Shown: positions 18,945 through 30,981, numbered from the stretch's first letter. The stretch: 64,000 nt of DNA from Tubulanus polymorphus (GCF_964204645.1 NC_134030.1:14786447-14850446); one strand, 5' to 3'. Notes: generated by a model not told the origin, from the sequence alone. Translations and numbers: made by a program.

Positions 18945-21487
18945 ATTGTCTTTCACACATACTTCCGGATTACAATTGGTGCATCAATATGGTTTCGACT
19001 AGAATAAAGACCATGATAAATGAACATTAATTTTGTTCTGTGGACTTGATTACGGATGTTGCAGTACACACGAGCATCTTCATTCATGACGGCATGTTTA
19101 CTTTCGAGACCTTGTTCACTAAATAATTCAAGGGATTCCTAGGTTTTCACGAAATCAGGGATGTGGTAGATAAGAATATGCATCTTAGGAGTTATAGTCG
19201 AATTGGGAAATGTTATGGGAAACCAATAACTGAATTTGTGACAAAGACTCTCGAGTTTCTCGATTTCATCTTGTGACAAAAATCTGTGAGCCGTATATAA
19301 ACGATAAATAACACTGAATTTTTCAAATAATGTAAGAAATTTTGCTTTGTCTGTTGGATGGTCATTCAATGTACTAAGTAGTTGTAAGGGATTGTTAGTA
19401 ATGTTGTCAATTTGCAATAACTTATGAATATGGTTCCCTATAAAACTGTTGGAGTGGTATGCTTGACGAGCAATGCCTATTTCATGACCTTGAAGTGCTT
19501 TGACTTGGCTATGGATTGCTTTTAAATTTGATCTCGCTGGAATCAAATGAATTTTAACTGCCTCTATGTCGAATTTCAAATTGTCCTGTATTTCGTTCTG
19601 AGTTTTCAAAATCGTATTGGCAGATACTTCCTTGCCAGCTGTGCACTGGTGGCAGTGAAACGCAGTTGGAAGACTACCTTGGTGAATTTCAATGCACTGC
19701 TCATGGTGAGGTGCATCACATTTTACACAGTAGGCATATAGATTCGGTCAAGGGTTGTCAATTACACGAAAAATGCATATAGTTGCAGAACAGTTAGAAA
19801 CAGTTAAGTGGGCTCGAACCATTTTTTTTGGCATTGATTAGCATCTTAGTGAATTTCAATGATGATGTAAGATTCTCATTGAGATCCTTGAGATGTTCAT
19901 CGAGCTGTCTCACTTTATTGGAGGCATCCTTCCATTTCTCATTGAGGAGGGGGTCCCGCTCACCAAGCATTGCGTTGTCGAGCTCAATTGTTCCACAATT
20001 TCAAATATTTGCAGACCCACCTCAAGAGACACATGTAATGGTGGGGGAACTAGATACATAATGTCTAATGGTCGGAACAGCATGGGACCGTTAATGCTGT
20101 GACTGGTTGGTCCAGGTCTTTCATGCCGAGACGTACTCAGATCCTCTAGATAATTATTGATATCCCGCTGAGGATATACCGTTATCAGTGCGGTTGCCCT
20201 TTCTTGTTTCGTAAGTCATCTTAAGGGTCAAAACACCAGAGAGAGGGGTATGATGCCGAACATCATTGATGTCCCATCATGCTACACAGGTAGTGAATGT
20301 CCCCTATTAAGAAAATGCGCACAGAATATATTGTGTCATTGATTGTGATAGGCGTTACTTTTTCAAATTCGGTTCTACATCTACCGAAGAGAAATTCGAG
20401 ATTTTCAATATCGTCAATGGCTTCAAAGTAGCCAAGAAGGTGGGAAGAATCGGGACTGTTTGGAGAGTTGCTGTTGATAATTGAAAATACCATTTTGGTA
20501 CTTACCCCACCTTTATCAACACCAACTTTTATCCATATTTCTCTATGGAATTGGTCGAAAAGATTAAGCTTATTCTTGTCACACAAAATCTGTACAGCTC
20601 TTTGAAAATAGTTCCTAATTTCATTCAGCACGACTTAAGGTGCAAGCTGTTTTTCATGTGTTCGACTGTTTACTTCCATGATCATTTCTCCAGCATGGAG
20701 GTATGGGACTAAGTCCTCACTTCAAGAAACTAATTCATTGCGTATTGACGCCACATATGGAAAAATAGGTTGATCCATTGATTCGAGAATTGATTTCATA
20801 CGTAGCAATCTCTTTGTGGGAAGGCGAAGATGAAGTTTCAAGTCAATGGATTGGCTCGGAGACAAAGATGTAGCCATAAAATGGGATTTAGCTAGAGTTG
20901 CGAAGAGTGATATTGCTTTAATAGTTGGCATAAAGTTGATGCAGCATCGTCAAGACATGGTTGATCTTTAGTTGAAACATAATCCAAGATACATTTCAAT
21001 TTTGATGCTCGGTCTTCTAGGGTACGGGCGCTAGTAGATGCTGAATCCATACTGGGAGTTTCAAGTTTCACGTATTTAGATGGTCTGACAGCGTTAATAG
21101 GCATAGCTGTAAAAACGTTTCAACTGATCCATCTAAAACTTGCAATAGATTTGCATTTAGAAATGCCTGTAATTTTGTATTCAAATATTCAGAGTTAGAT
21201 TTGACTAATGAATTTTCTGTTATTATCTTTGCTATGAATTCTTTTTGCTCCTTTGCTCCTTGTTCAAATCTTAACATACTGGATTTTAACTCCTTTATTT
21301 CGGTATCTTTATCAGTAACAAGTTTCTGTAACAGCTGCATGCGAGATCCATCTGAAGATAATGAGCAAATCGGAGTTGAAACATTTTGGTCAATCGGTAG
21401 AAAATGGGTTTCGGTATCGGTATTCTCATCAGAGGTTTCTTGGGTTTCCTCTAATGTCTCTTTTGATGAAAGACGTCCTAATAGCAA
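18945..21487 (-). pseudogene. Decayed transposase-like gene with PHD-type finger and coiled coil
   Basis: Fragments in several frames read in order on the minus strand. First is a coiled-coil region (about 21487-21068), then two helical segments, then a conserved block WIKVGVDKGGVSTKMVFSII with FLIGDIHYLCSMMGHQ. A Cys/His finger follows (CVKC ... HCHQC, near 19690-19750), then TPKMHILIYHIP and FSEQGLESKHAVMNEDARVY. Aspartates in the VDKGG and GDIH motifs and a glutamate in EQGLES could be a DDE-type catalytic set; that is inference. Proteins with the SEQG-E-HA pattern are common in invertebrate repeat families, but I cannot assign a superfamily. Frameshifts and stops (for example after MMGHQ) show it is dead. 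Confidence 0.55.
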
Positions 21488-22560
21488 TTGAAAGAAAAGT
21501 CTAAATGAATTCTAGGTACAGTTTGAAATCAACTTGGTTTAAATTTATAGCCTCGGGAATTTATTTTTTTCACCCTGAGGTGACTTTACCCTGGAAATTT
21601 TAAAAAATATTACTTTTTAGGTCTCCGTCTTTTCCATTGCGAAATATGTGTAGAACCAATGTCAGATTACAAACAGCTAGTGCAGATTTGGAGGCTTAGG
21701 CTAATTTGCATATTTCATAATTACTATTTTTAGAAGTGTATAAGCTTTCATCCATGTATAGTTTGAATGAATCCAGTAAGAAATAAGAAATCTAGTATTT
21801 CCAGGGTTAAGTTACCTTCAATTCGAAATTTACTTTTGAGTCAGTTTAGGAATAATGTAGGCTAATAAATGTACTATGTAATTACTGATCATAACTATTG
21901 GTTATCCAGGTAACATTAATTTCATACTCACATATTTAATCCATTGTATGCTTGCTGAACATTAAAATTGTGTTAAACACAATAAATACGGTACTGGTAT
22001 GTAAGTCATTAACTCACATCTCACCTTTGATAGAGACTATTAACAATGAAAAATGAATAGATGCATCCCAAAAACACCCAGAATCATACTGGTATTTATG
22101 GCATATTTTCTCAAAATAACCAATCGATAAAAAGAACGAAAAACTCGAAAAATTAAAAACACAAAAGATCGAATTTATTTTCTAATTCAATAACACAGAT
22201 TGGAAGAAAACTTACTGGCAGACAGCATTTTTGCCATTTTAGATTTGAATTTATTTGACTTTTTCCAGATCGGAAATATAATTTTCTCTTGCCAGAACGA
22301 GCCTTAACTGTCCTACTTCCAGATTCTTTATCAGCCATCTAAAGTGAGAAGACAAAAGAAAATTGGGCACATTAAAAAAGTTGACTTTTGATAGGGAAAA
22401 GTTAATAGTACATGTAACTAGGGGTTCAGCTGCATCATGCCCACTTGGAAAGTGGTTAAGAATGCTAAAAAATCTGTCAAATTCAATATTCAATGCCCTA
22501 TTGAACAGATATGAAAACCAATGACCTTGCCATATTTCAAACTTCAATTCAGTGTTTCAA
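21488..22560. other. Non-coding DNA
   Basis: No gene was recognised; ORFs here are short and unsupported. Confidence 0.3.
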
Positions 22561-22599
22561 AATTTAAAAAAAGAATTAAATACTATTGAATTCGAATTG

Positions 22600-22990
22600 G
22601 CAATATCAACGGATTCCACAGGACTCAACGTCGCAGCACACAAACTGATGATAAAATCATCAGATAACTTACATCGAACGCTAGAATTCACAAATATCAA
22701 CGGATTGCTTGAATATTAAACATGTATCGCCACACACTAAATGTTGACGGATTCCTTGGAGGACTCGACGTCGCTGCACACAAACTTAACCGGACCTGTT
22801 AAAAAAAAGAATTAAATATGGATGAAATCATCAGATAACTTACATCGCCGGGAACGCTAGAATTAATAAATATCGATGGATTCCTTGAATATTCAACATG
22901 TATCGCCACACACTAAATGTTGACGGATTCCTAGAGGGACTCGACGTCGCCGCACAAACCGGAACTGTTAAAAACAAGTATGAAATACCA
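22600..22990. repeat. Diverged tandem repeat, about 177-185 bp unit
   Basis: Two and a half copies of a unit share ACTAAATGTTGACGGATTCC, GACTCGACGTCGC and CATCAGATAACTTACATCG. Repeated words start near 22735 and 22912, with a more diverged partial copy from 22610. No coding potential is seen. Confidence 0.65.
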
Positions 22991-23730
22991 TTGAATTTGA
23001 ATTACATCATGGCCTGATTGAAAGAATCAACAGATTGCTCGTGGTACATTGATTAAGTAATTATCATACATTAAGTAGGCCCTAGTCACCATTGAGTGAT
23101 ATGTAATGAAATAAAGTAGATTGAATTGGATTGATTTCAATGTTGGCCAAGGACTCATTAATTACATAGGATTTTCCTTAAATCTCAAAGAACTAGATTA
23201 TTTCATGAAATAACATGGTTTTCATTATTCTTAATAGGCTCATGTAATTAGGCCTAGGGAATATCATATTCAAGCAAACTTAGTTGATGTGGCCATATTC
23301 AATGGTGCAGACCATCGAAGTATAGCAACCAGCCCAGCAGTAATGTCATTAATGAGACAAATTATCAGGCGCGGATTTAAGTGAAGATCGCTTTTTTTCG
23401 ACCGACCTCCCGCCACTCGCTTAATATTAATGTTGTTGTACATAGAACACTCTGAACTTCTCTCAAACTTTTCTAGAATGATTAGTTATGAAGTATATAA
23501 ACCTTGAATTTTATGATGTTTTTGAAAAAAAGAACATTTTGTTATTAAAATAATGCAATTTGTTTTGTGCAATTTTGTATTGAAATAATCTGCTGACTCC
23601 TGATGTGTTTTTTCCTTTGCGCGATCCGTGTGAGGTCTGACGTAGTGGTGGGATATACCACGGCTGGTCCCGAGCCTCAGAGTCCACTACGGGAAAACAG
23701 CTGATTTCAAAGAAGAATGTAAACTAATAA
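22991..23730. other. Non-coding DNA with a short palindrome
   Basis: A short imperfect palindrome near 23640-23690 (GTAGTGG-TGGGATATACCACGG and CCACTAC) is the only structure seen. No gene was recognised. Confidence 0.3.
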
Positions 23731-23800
23731 TAAAAGAGTTTATTACACGAACGTCGAGAATGCCTCTTCTTTCAAAGAGGACATCTTACAGAGTGGCCCC
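23731..23800 (+). repeat. Uninterrupted paralogue of the LINE insertion site
   Basis: This segment reads TAATAAAAGAGTTTATTACACG ... CTTCTTTCAAAGAGGACATCTTACAGAGTGGC. Its left two-thirds recur at 24197-24250 and its right third recurs at 27408-27422, on either side of the LINE. It is therefore a second copy of the repeat, without the insertion. Confidence 0.7.
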
Positions 23801-24249
23801 CAAGGCTGTTTCAGGATATAGGTTACATTTCTCATTTTACACCATCGTACTAATCATGAGACATTAATCACATTAATTCCTAGACTTAACGTATATAAGC
23901 TTAACGTATATAAGCTTATATTATTGACACATAAAGCGCATACACCAAGCCACAATAAGCGTAAACATATAAAGCCAACAGCTAAGCTAAAACTACATAC
24001 CTCTAACTGACCTATATTAACTTGGACATTAACATAACTGACCAATGCCAAGGTCAAGATCTACACGTGTGAAATACTTATTTCTTTATTCAATGCCAAC
24101 ATGAGTATTCTATGACCCAACAAACTACACGGGAGTAAAACAACAATGCTTTACCAAATAGAGGTACACTTACCTAAAAGACAGAGGGAATGTTAACTAA
24201 TAATAAAAGAGTTTATTACACGAACGTCGAGAATGCCCCTTCTTTCAAA

Positions 24250-27200
24250 GAAATGAAATTGAAATGAAATTTATTTACACTCATCACCTCAACGAGAGGT
24301 ATACAGAGGGACATCAAGAAGTATTTACAATTGTATAACATAACGTAAAATATAGAATAATCAATAAAATTTGACAGAGAAAAAAGGAACACAACAGCTG
24401 TACACAGAATACATGTTGTATACACTATACAAAGAAAAATGAAGTTGTTATGTACAGCTACTTATCTATTTACAATGGACCTGAAGGCTGAATGGTAAAG
24501 AAGTGGGTTTCTAGATCCTTAAATGACGACGAGGGTTGATAAGTTTCACAATCGTTTTACAAAAACTTCCTAATCTTCTAGATTTGTTGTTACACCTACT
24601 TAATAGGGTTCCAAATTTAGATAAGTTTAAAGAGATGGGGCCGTTCCAAACTAGTTGTCTATACTCGTCTAAAATTGAACATTCTGCAAATAGATGATAC
24701 TCGTCGAAGATAGTTATATTATGACATAAAGAGCAAGAACGAAGGCAATCGGGTAAATCAAAAAGTCTACAGTTAATTGAATCCATACAGAGATTTGATG
24801 TTCTGAAAAAACAAATAGGAAGAGCTAAATCGGCTGGCAAGTTTAGATACGTTTCAAAACAAAATTCTTTTTTGGCAAGATTATAAAAGCAACACCTTTT
24901 ATCATGATGCAGTTCGTTCCAAAAGTAATTAATGTACGCAGTTTTGAGGACACTTTGAACAGTTCTTTTAATAAAACTTTCCGATACATTTAGTTGATTG
25001 AACGCGTGAAGGAGGTTGCATTGGGAAATAATACCTTTAACTTTTAAAAACCACGGTGATTGTAAATCCCATTTCTCAGTAAGTTCAGCTAAAATCATAT
25101 AAAAAATAACATTCCATTTGTTCTTCGTAATTTCGTTTTTCATTTTAGTCCAATAACAAACCATACGACAGTGGATAGACACTGACAAAGGGAGCTCACC
25201 GACTTCACCTAATACCATAACTGATGGAGTAGAATTTTTCATCTTTAATAGATATTTGTAAAATTTGGTTTGCACAGCATCAATCTCATCTAAGTCTTCA
25301 AACCCCCAGACTTCACATCCGTACATCATAACTGGCACGACCAAACAATTGAATAAGTGTATAAGTGTTGGGATAGACAAACTTAGTTTTCTACCTTGCC
25401 GTAACAAAGAAAACATCGCTTTCCTTCCTTTGTTTGCCGCCCACTTAATATGGCCTTTGAAACTACCGTATGAAGAAAAAAGTACACCCAAGTAACAATA
25501 TTCGGGCACTGTATCAACTGTCTGATTACATAATTTAAATAAAGGTACTGGGTTTCTCTTTCTTCCGCGACTGAATACCATAATGTTGCATTTCTTGACA
25601 TTTATTGATAGTTTAAAATCAATACAATACTGAGACATGGCATCGAGACCTAATTGTAGTTGCTCTTTCGAATCCGCTAATATAATGGTGTCATCAGCAT
25701 ACAGGAGTAGAAACATTTTGATTTTCTGACCCAACCCCCGCACAAACTCTGAGGTAGATAGTAAGTGTAAGTTATCTAATCCTAGAAAACCGTGGTCTTG
25801 CAAATGTTTCTCAAGATCTTGTAAGAAGATTGCAAAGAGGAAAGGGGAGAGGTTCTCGCCTTGACGAACGCCTGATTCACATGAGAATTTCGCCGAGAAC
25901 CCGTTTTTTGTTTTGACACAGGATTCGGCTAAAGAATACATGTTCCTAATAATTCTAATAATTTTGCCATCTATCCCGTTATTAAGTAATTTACGCCATA
26001 GGGCTGCTCGCATTACATTGTCGAATGCTTTAGAATAATCCACAAAACACGCATAAAAACTTTGCCCTTTGCTTAGATATATGTCGATCAGGCTTCTGAG
26101 GGCAAATAGATGATCTACGGTTGAAAATTTCTTTCGGAAGGCCGCTTGGTTTACCCCTAGGAGATCAAGTTCATCAGAAAAACTGTTCAGACGATTATTC
26201 AGAACTAGTGTAAAAAGTTTACCTAAACATGATAAAATTGTGATGCCGCGGTAATTACTTGGGTCACCTTGGTCGCCTTTGCCTTTATACAAAGGAATGA
26301 TATAACCCTGAACCCATGCTGACGGAACTACTCCAGAATCTAGAATGATATTAAATATTCTGACATATATCCTCATCATGTCATCGTTCGAGTTTTTGAT
26401 GTGTTCATTCAAAATACCATCAAAACCAGGGGCTTTGTTATTCTTCAATGACTTAATTGCTAGTCGAATCTCTTCCTCTGTAATTGGACTGTTTAGGCTA
26501 GAATTATCGTCGATGTTAATCGGGCTATCAAAATCAAACTCGTTTATATCAGCTGGTAATTGGTTAAGCTTCCTAAAGTGTTCACTCAGGCGATTTGGGT
26601 CAATTTTTTTAATTGGTGCCGGTTTGCTAGGCATGACCTTTTTCCAAAATTTCCTACTATTGTGAATTCTATCCCCATCAATCTCTTGAGCTAACTTCAA
26701 ATTCTGACTTTTTCTTGTTCAACAGATGCTTATACGTTTTACTGGCTAATTTGAGATGGACCTTATTGTCGGCAATCGAGTCTTTATCGAATATTTTTTT
26801 CCTAGCGTAGTAACATTCGTTATCAAACCACGGTTGCGAATTTTTCATGACTCTGCCGTTATTGTTGGCGGGTCTCCAGGATTTACCAAAAGTAGTTTTC
26901 GCGCTTGAAGCGAATATGTCACCAATTTTCTGAATACTCGTATCAATGATGTTTTGGTCAAGAGAAGAAGGATCTAAGGAAGTGAGTTCATCTAATAAAG
27001 AGTTTACCTCAAGCTGGGATATATTTTCTCTGAACTGGTCACTAGAGTCACAAACCCAAAAAGGTCTTTTCAGCGAGATATCCGAATTAGACATATCATC
27101 GTTACGTGCTTCTGTTTGATTATCTTTTTTCTTACGTAAAAACGCAGAAAATTCAACAGGACAGTGCCTGTCCGAAAACAAAGGGTTAAAATTACAGACT

Positions 27201-27410
27201 TCAAAGCTATTCCAGTAAGGTATGAAATGAGGCGACATGATCACATAATCATCCACAGCACGGTCACTGCAGGTATTCCGCCCGATATATCTATCTTTAC
27301 CAGATCTACCGTTAAGGATCACGAGATTTAAATCCCGAACCAGGTCTATGAGTCTTTTCCCGAAGGGATTGATAGGAGTAGTTTCTTGAGATGACCGTTC
27401 AATTGTCATC
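24250..27410 (-). mobile_element. 5'-truncated non-LTR retrotransposon (LINE)
   Basis: The element runs on the minus strand. At its 3' end (plus-strand left, near 24250-24290) the tail is AT-rich with repeated ATTTC words instead of poly-A. It encodes the C-terminal part of an apurinic-type endonuclease and a full-length reverse transcriptase. The 5' end is cut off inside the endonuclease domain at about 27410, the usual outcome of incomplete reverse transcription. It is inserted in a repeat whose empty form is at 23731-23800. Confidence 0.85.
24511..26700 (-). CDS. LINE reverse transcriptase domain ORF
   Basis: A 729-codon open frame has the reverse-transcriptase motifs in order: KAPGFDGI (residues about 89-96), SNYRGITIL (148-156), FVDYSKAFDNV (motif A, 219-229), GVRQGENLSPFLFAIF (motif B, 277-292) and LLYADDTIILADS (motif C, YADD about 334-337). 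A C-terminal C-x2-C ... H ... C knuckle (CSLCHN, YHLFAEC) ends it. The catalytic aspartates are all present. The protein would copy LINE RNA at a nicked target. It overlaps the endonuclease frame at 26678-26700, showing one frameshift between two parts of an originally single ORF. I would place it loosely in the jockey/CR1-like group without certainty. Confidence 0.85.
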   Translation of the reverse strand: MKLAQEIDGDRIHNSRKFWKKVMPSKPAPIKKIDPNRLSEHFRKLNQLPADINEFDFDSPINIDDNSSLNSPITEEEIRLAIKSLKNNKAPGFDGILNEHIKNSNDDMMRIYVRIFNIILDSGVVPSAWVQGYIIPLYKGKGDQGDPSNYRGITILSCLGKLFTLVLNNRLNSFSDELDLLGVNQAAFRKKFSTVDHLFALRSLIDIYLSKGQSFYACFVDYSKAFDNVMRAALWRKLLNNGIDGKIIRIIRNMYSLAESCVKTKNGFSAKFSCESGVRQGENLSPFLFAIFLQDLEKHLQDHGFLGLDNLHLLSTSEFVRGLGQKIKMFLLLYADDTIILADSKEQLQLGLDAMSQYCIDFKLSINVKKCNIMVFSRGRKRNPVPLFKLCNQTVDTVPEYCYLGVLFSSYGSFKGHIKWAANKGRKAMFSLLRQGRKLSLSIPTLIHLFNCLVVPVMMYGCEVWGFEDLDEIDAVQTKFYKYLLKMKNSTPSVMVLGEVGELPLSVSIHCRMVCYWTKMKNEITKNKWNVIFYMILAELTEKWDLQSPWFLKVKGIISQCNLLHAFNQLNVSESFIKRTVQSVLKTAYINYFWNELHHDKRCCFYNLAKKEFCFETYLNLPADLALPICFFRTSNLCMDSINCRLFDLPDCLRSCSLCHNITIFDEYHLFAECSILDEYRQLVWNGPISLNLSKFGTLLSRCNNKSRRLGSFCKTIVKLINPRRHLRI

Positions 27411-27424
27411 TTACAGAGTGGCAC
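26678..27424 (-). pseudogene. C-terminal part of LINE endonuclease domain and linker
   Basis: The frame contains LNGRSGKDRYIGRNTCS, DYVIMSPHF and FSDRHCPVEFS. The last is the S-D-(R)-H-x-P-V signature that closes the apurinic/apyrimidinic-type endonuclease domain of LINEs. The catalytic N-terminal half is absent because of 5' truncation near 27410; the first few codons are flanking sequence. A linker with WFDNECYYARKKIFDK leads into the reverse-transcriptase frame after a single frameshift near 26700. Confidence 0.75.
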
Positions 27425-27467
27425 CCTCTATAATCGAAAACAGGCTAAGTATCAACCGAAACCGACA

Positions 27468-27820
27468 TGAACCCACTTTGCCACACTGTCCTCATCCTCG
27501 CTTGCCAGGGGTCCAGTATCACTCCCGAACTCGCTTCCACCAGCCCCCTGGCCTCACGAAGCGTGATTTCATTACTGGCGCTGTTGCGCATGACGTCATA
27601 TATCGATTTGCGAAATACTTCCTTGTTCGGTAAAACGTTCGCTGATTGGTCCATTTAACGGGAAGACCAACAGAAGTCTACTGTCGGTTTGTTACAAGCG
27701 CTGTGATTGGTACGACCGGATTCTGGTCGCCTAGTAACGACTCCAACGACTCGTGAGGTCAAGGGGTTCGGGGAACAGCTTTAGCGTAGTGGGTTCGAAT
27801 CCCTTGACGGGTGAAGATGC
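27468..27820 (+). repeat. Dispersed repeat with tRNA-like B-box, copy 1
   Basis: It shares with 41651-41858 and the minus strand of 61069-61385 the words GATTTCATTACTGGCGC, GACGTCAT, TTCGCTGATTGG, TTTGTTACAAGCGCTGTGATTGG and AGTGGGTTCGAATCCCTTGAC. The last contains a pol III B-box. It is probably a SINE-like family of about 350 bp; the tRNA-like part is only the 3' half. Confidence 0.7.
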
Positions 27821-29005
27821 ACTCTCCTCTGACTTAAAAAAACATAGTCCCAATGTTTTCGCAATGTTCACTATCTAGAAGACAAAAAACCAAATATCCT
27901 AACCACAATACCAAAGGATATCAAAATACATCCCATGTAAACAGACTACTTAATGTACATATGCCACTCATACTTTAAGTCAACCGCTTATTACCTAGAC
28001 GTATACTCACAACCAGTCATAAGTCAACTTGCTGCAGATTAATTCCTAACGTGTCATCATCTCAATCGTCTTCTCAGATGCCTCAGAAATGTCAATACTC
28101 GTTTTATTTTCATTTTTTTTCTTTTTTTGGTTTACCTTTGTCAGCGATATGAGGTTGGCATTGAGCCAATTCATGTAAAATTGCGGTACGTTTTTGTATG
28201 TGAGCATTTGATTCATTGGTTTTCGGCTTAAACGACGTAGAATCGATGCGATTGAAGACACAGGCGAACTTCCGTCGATGACATGGTCAACTGAATTAAA
28301 ATTCTACGAAAAACTGTTTTTGGCGGGAAAATTCTTAGCTCTCGCGTATAAAATTGCAATGATCTCGATTGGGGGGCGTCGTCTCTACGAGCGAATGGGA
28401 TTGGCTGTTTTGGAAGATACCGGGAATTCCGGCGCTACTAAAATAATTATGGGAAAGCCAGAGAATGGCGTACGTTTCAGTGGACTAGGTACCGTATACG
28501 TGCCGATTTCAAATGCTCATTGCTGGTGAGGATGTAATTATTTCACTCATCTGCCATAGGTATTTGTTTCATTTTAATACCCGGTGATTGTTTTGATTGA
28601 CATTGAGGTGTAAGCGAATATTCACTTACAGGAGGCCTCCCATGCACGCGGAGTGCCACATCGCACACACACGAGCTCGCATCACCCCTACTACTAAGGG
28701 TGATGCTGTAACGCGTGTACGTTTGACATGAAAATAGGCTGAATAATCGTAGCAGAAGATGAGCGCTGTGTTTTCTGTTCGATAGAATTTGTAATAAATT
28801 GTAATTTCTTGTGACCTGAAAATACTAAGCAGCAAACTATAGGTCGAGGTCTGAATATTGTAGGGATAAATTCCAGGATTTAAAACGATCTTATAGCCGA
28901 TTTCTTCTGTACCGGTATTTTAGCTTCCGTGGCCAACATTGGAAGAGGTTTCCAAGACCCAATATTCAGCAACACCCTCTGATATGTGACATCATATGAA
29001 TTTTA
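27821..29005. other. Mostly non-coding DNA with one candidate exon
   Basis: Apart from the candidate minus-strand exon near 28130-28275 I see no gene. A plus-strand open stretch at 28278-28529 ends at a possible donor but has no recognised domain. Confidence 0.3.
28130..28275 (-). CDS. Candidate exon, unknown product
   Basis: On the minus strand a TTTTAATTCAG acceptor is followed by an open stretch containing SSIASILRRLSRKPMNQMLT and FYMNWLNANLISLTK. It ends at AAAG|GTAAAC. Splice signals on both sides and balanced composition suggest a real exon of a host or transposon gene. It is on the same strand as the Ulp1-like exons at 30-31 kb and could be downstream of them. No family was recognised. 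Confidence 0.3.
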
Positions 29006-29576
29006 GGCCATCCCAAAATAATGGTCTGTTTGCCGTAACCCGACCGACCCGACTTCAAAGGTACCGAGTGAAAACTTTTTTCTGGGATTCATTGAAATAA
29101 ATTTTACGTTTGATAAAAACGGCCGACCGACCGACCCACTGCCGACGTATGAGCTACGTATGTTTGAATTCAAGTGTGCATCATGTGAAAACATGCCTTG
29201 AGATGTGGCCTAGTTTAAGTTTTCCAGGAAAATGGCAGTGTTCCAATAAGCTGCCATTCATTCTAATAGTGACAATATTAAAGTTGGTAACGTAAAAGCG
29301 CGCACATATTCAATGTACTGTTTCATTTCAGATATGACGCTCTGGACGAAGTTATAATTTTAGAATAATTCTTGAAATCTACGCTATTAGACAAATTTCC
29401 CGTCCACAACGTAGATGATTTTTTGCGATATTGTTTCCATGTAAAAAAGCCCAAAGGTGAAACATTTGTTTTTTTTTGCCCAAAAATTTTGCAAAAGAAA
29501 TTTCTACCTACCTACCGACTCATTCTGAAAAGTTGAGTCGGTGTTGCGGCAAACAGACAATTATTTTGGGATGGCC
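29006..29576. mobile_element. MITE with 30-bp terminal inverted repeats
   Basis: The left end GGCCATCCCAAAATAATGGT continues to 29035 and is mirrored at 29547-29576 with one mismatch. TTA on both sides may be a 3-bp target duplication, which would fit the PIF/Harbinger superfamily. Total length is 571 bp with no coding capacity. Confidence 0.75.
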
Positions 29577-30320
29577 TTATTTGAATATTTTTTCATATTG
29601 TGAAACACATTTTTTGGAAATTATAAAATAGTATCCCTGCCGCGCCTACCTGTACCCTACACAATTTTGGACGTGGACCGTAAACAAATGTATATCTTTG
29701 GTCTTATTTGACTACAAAATAATTCTTTAAGAAAGATAAAATACAAAATAAACTTGTGGAACTTTGAAGTCACGAATTAAAAAGATTTTTCAAGCAATGC
29801 CCTTATTCCAGGTAAGCGATTTTTTCTACCGGCCACAGTTAGGTTTCGCACTGCGCATGTTCTGAATATACCGGAAGTAAACAAACCGTGACGTACGCGG
29901 AAGTAAAGCACATGGCTTGTCAAAAGTCAATTACAGTGTCAATAGGTATACGTTATTCTGCGATGATAAAATCGAAATTTTAAGGTTAAAATCTGAAAAG
30001 ATTTCCGATCCGTTTCCTTCCATGACAGGTTGTAAATATTGAGACAAAAAATAAAATGGAATTCAGCATATAGAATGAATTTAATGTGTTTATTTCTTTA
30101 CTTAGTACAGTACTGCTTGCAGAAAATACATTTCCAATCAAAATTTAGAATTATCTTTCGGTTTAAAGTATGAGGTAGATACACCACATGGTACCATCGA
30201 TAGCAATAGTTGCATTCCTCCTAGAAAAGAAATAACAGAACTGTATATTGATATTGATTAATGTTCATTTATACTGGCACTAAAATTAAAAAGGATTGCA
30301 TTATAATGAACTTTGAATTT
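29577..30320. other. Non-coding DNA
   Basis: No gene or repeat was recognised. Confidence 0.3.
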
Positions 30321-30348
30321 AATAACTATAAGGTCGAGGGCCTACCTG

Positions 30349-30981
30349 ATTCATTAACTAGTGCAGCGGCTGAGGTCCAACGATGTGAATTTGCATTTAC
30401 TGTTGAAATATAGGTCGTGTCAGTACCTTGAAGAACACTGCCAGCATACTGTTGAATACACTTATGTAATTGAATGAGATTTGTTAAACAATAATCAATA
30501 ATATTGAAATTAAACAAATCAATCCTACCAAAATAGTTAGCACGCCACAACTATGCCCATCAAGTTGTTTCTGGTGAGGCGGTTCGATTATGGACCATTC
30601 AATATCATCAATGACATGTTTACCAAGGGCTGTGGCTCAGTAAGTCAAGTAAGACCTTACATTGAGATGAGAAATAGTTTGGAAATTATACATAATACAT
30701 TGACATCGATAGAGAATAACGCAGTTTTCATAATGATTTCTTACTTAATATTCTAAAATCAGAAAATCAGATGCTCCAAACGGATCAAGGTAGACGATTT
30801 CATAGTTTTTGGGCTTGATCATCTAATATGAATAAAAAAATGCATTATTTCTAAATACTTAATATTTGACAAATAAATACCGAAATTATCAAATAATTAT
30901 AATTCTACTTACAACCAGAACCCAATGATTACTATCCTTGTTGTAGCCGCCAATGATCATATATTTGTTATCAAAATTTAT
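30349..30981 (-). pseudogene. Ulp1-like cysteine protease, multi-exon remnant
   Basis: Three minus-strand exons can be read. The first (about 30981-30913) ends with SNHWVLV before GT-AAGT; the second (from 30822, after ATATTAG) contains YEIVYLDPFGASDF; the third (about 30650-30520) contains PPHQKQLDGHSCGV. Together they show the His, Asp, Gln and Cys positions of Ulp1/SENP-type proteases, which cut SUMO-like proteins or, in DNA viruses and transposons, their own polyproteins. After CGV the frame must shift to stay open (to about 30349, ending at CAG|GTAGGC), so this copy is probably decayed. Introns and base composition are host-like, unlike the intron-less AT-rich Polinton genes starting 0.7 kb to the right. 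Confidence 0.6.

Noticed and set aside
28278-28529. Plus-strand ORF with possible donor
   Set aside because: There is no recognised domain, and a better splice-bounded candidate exon lies on the opposite strand just to its left.
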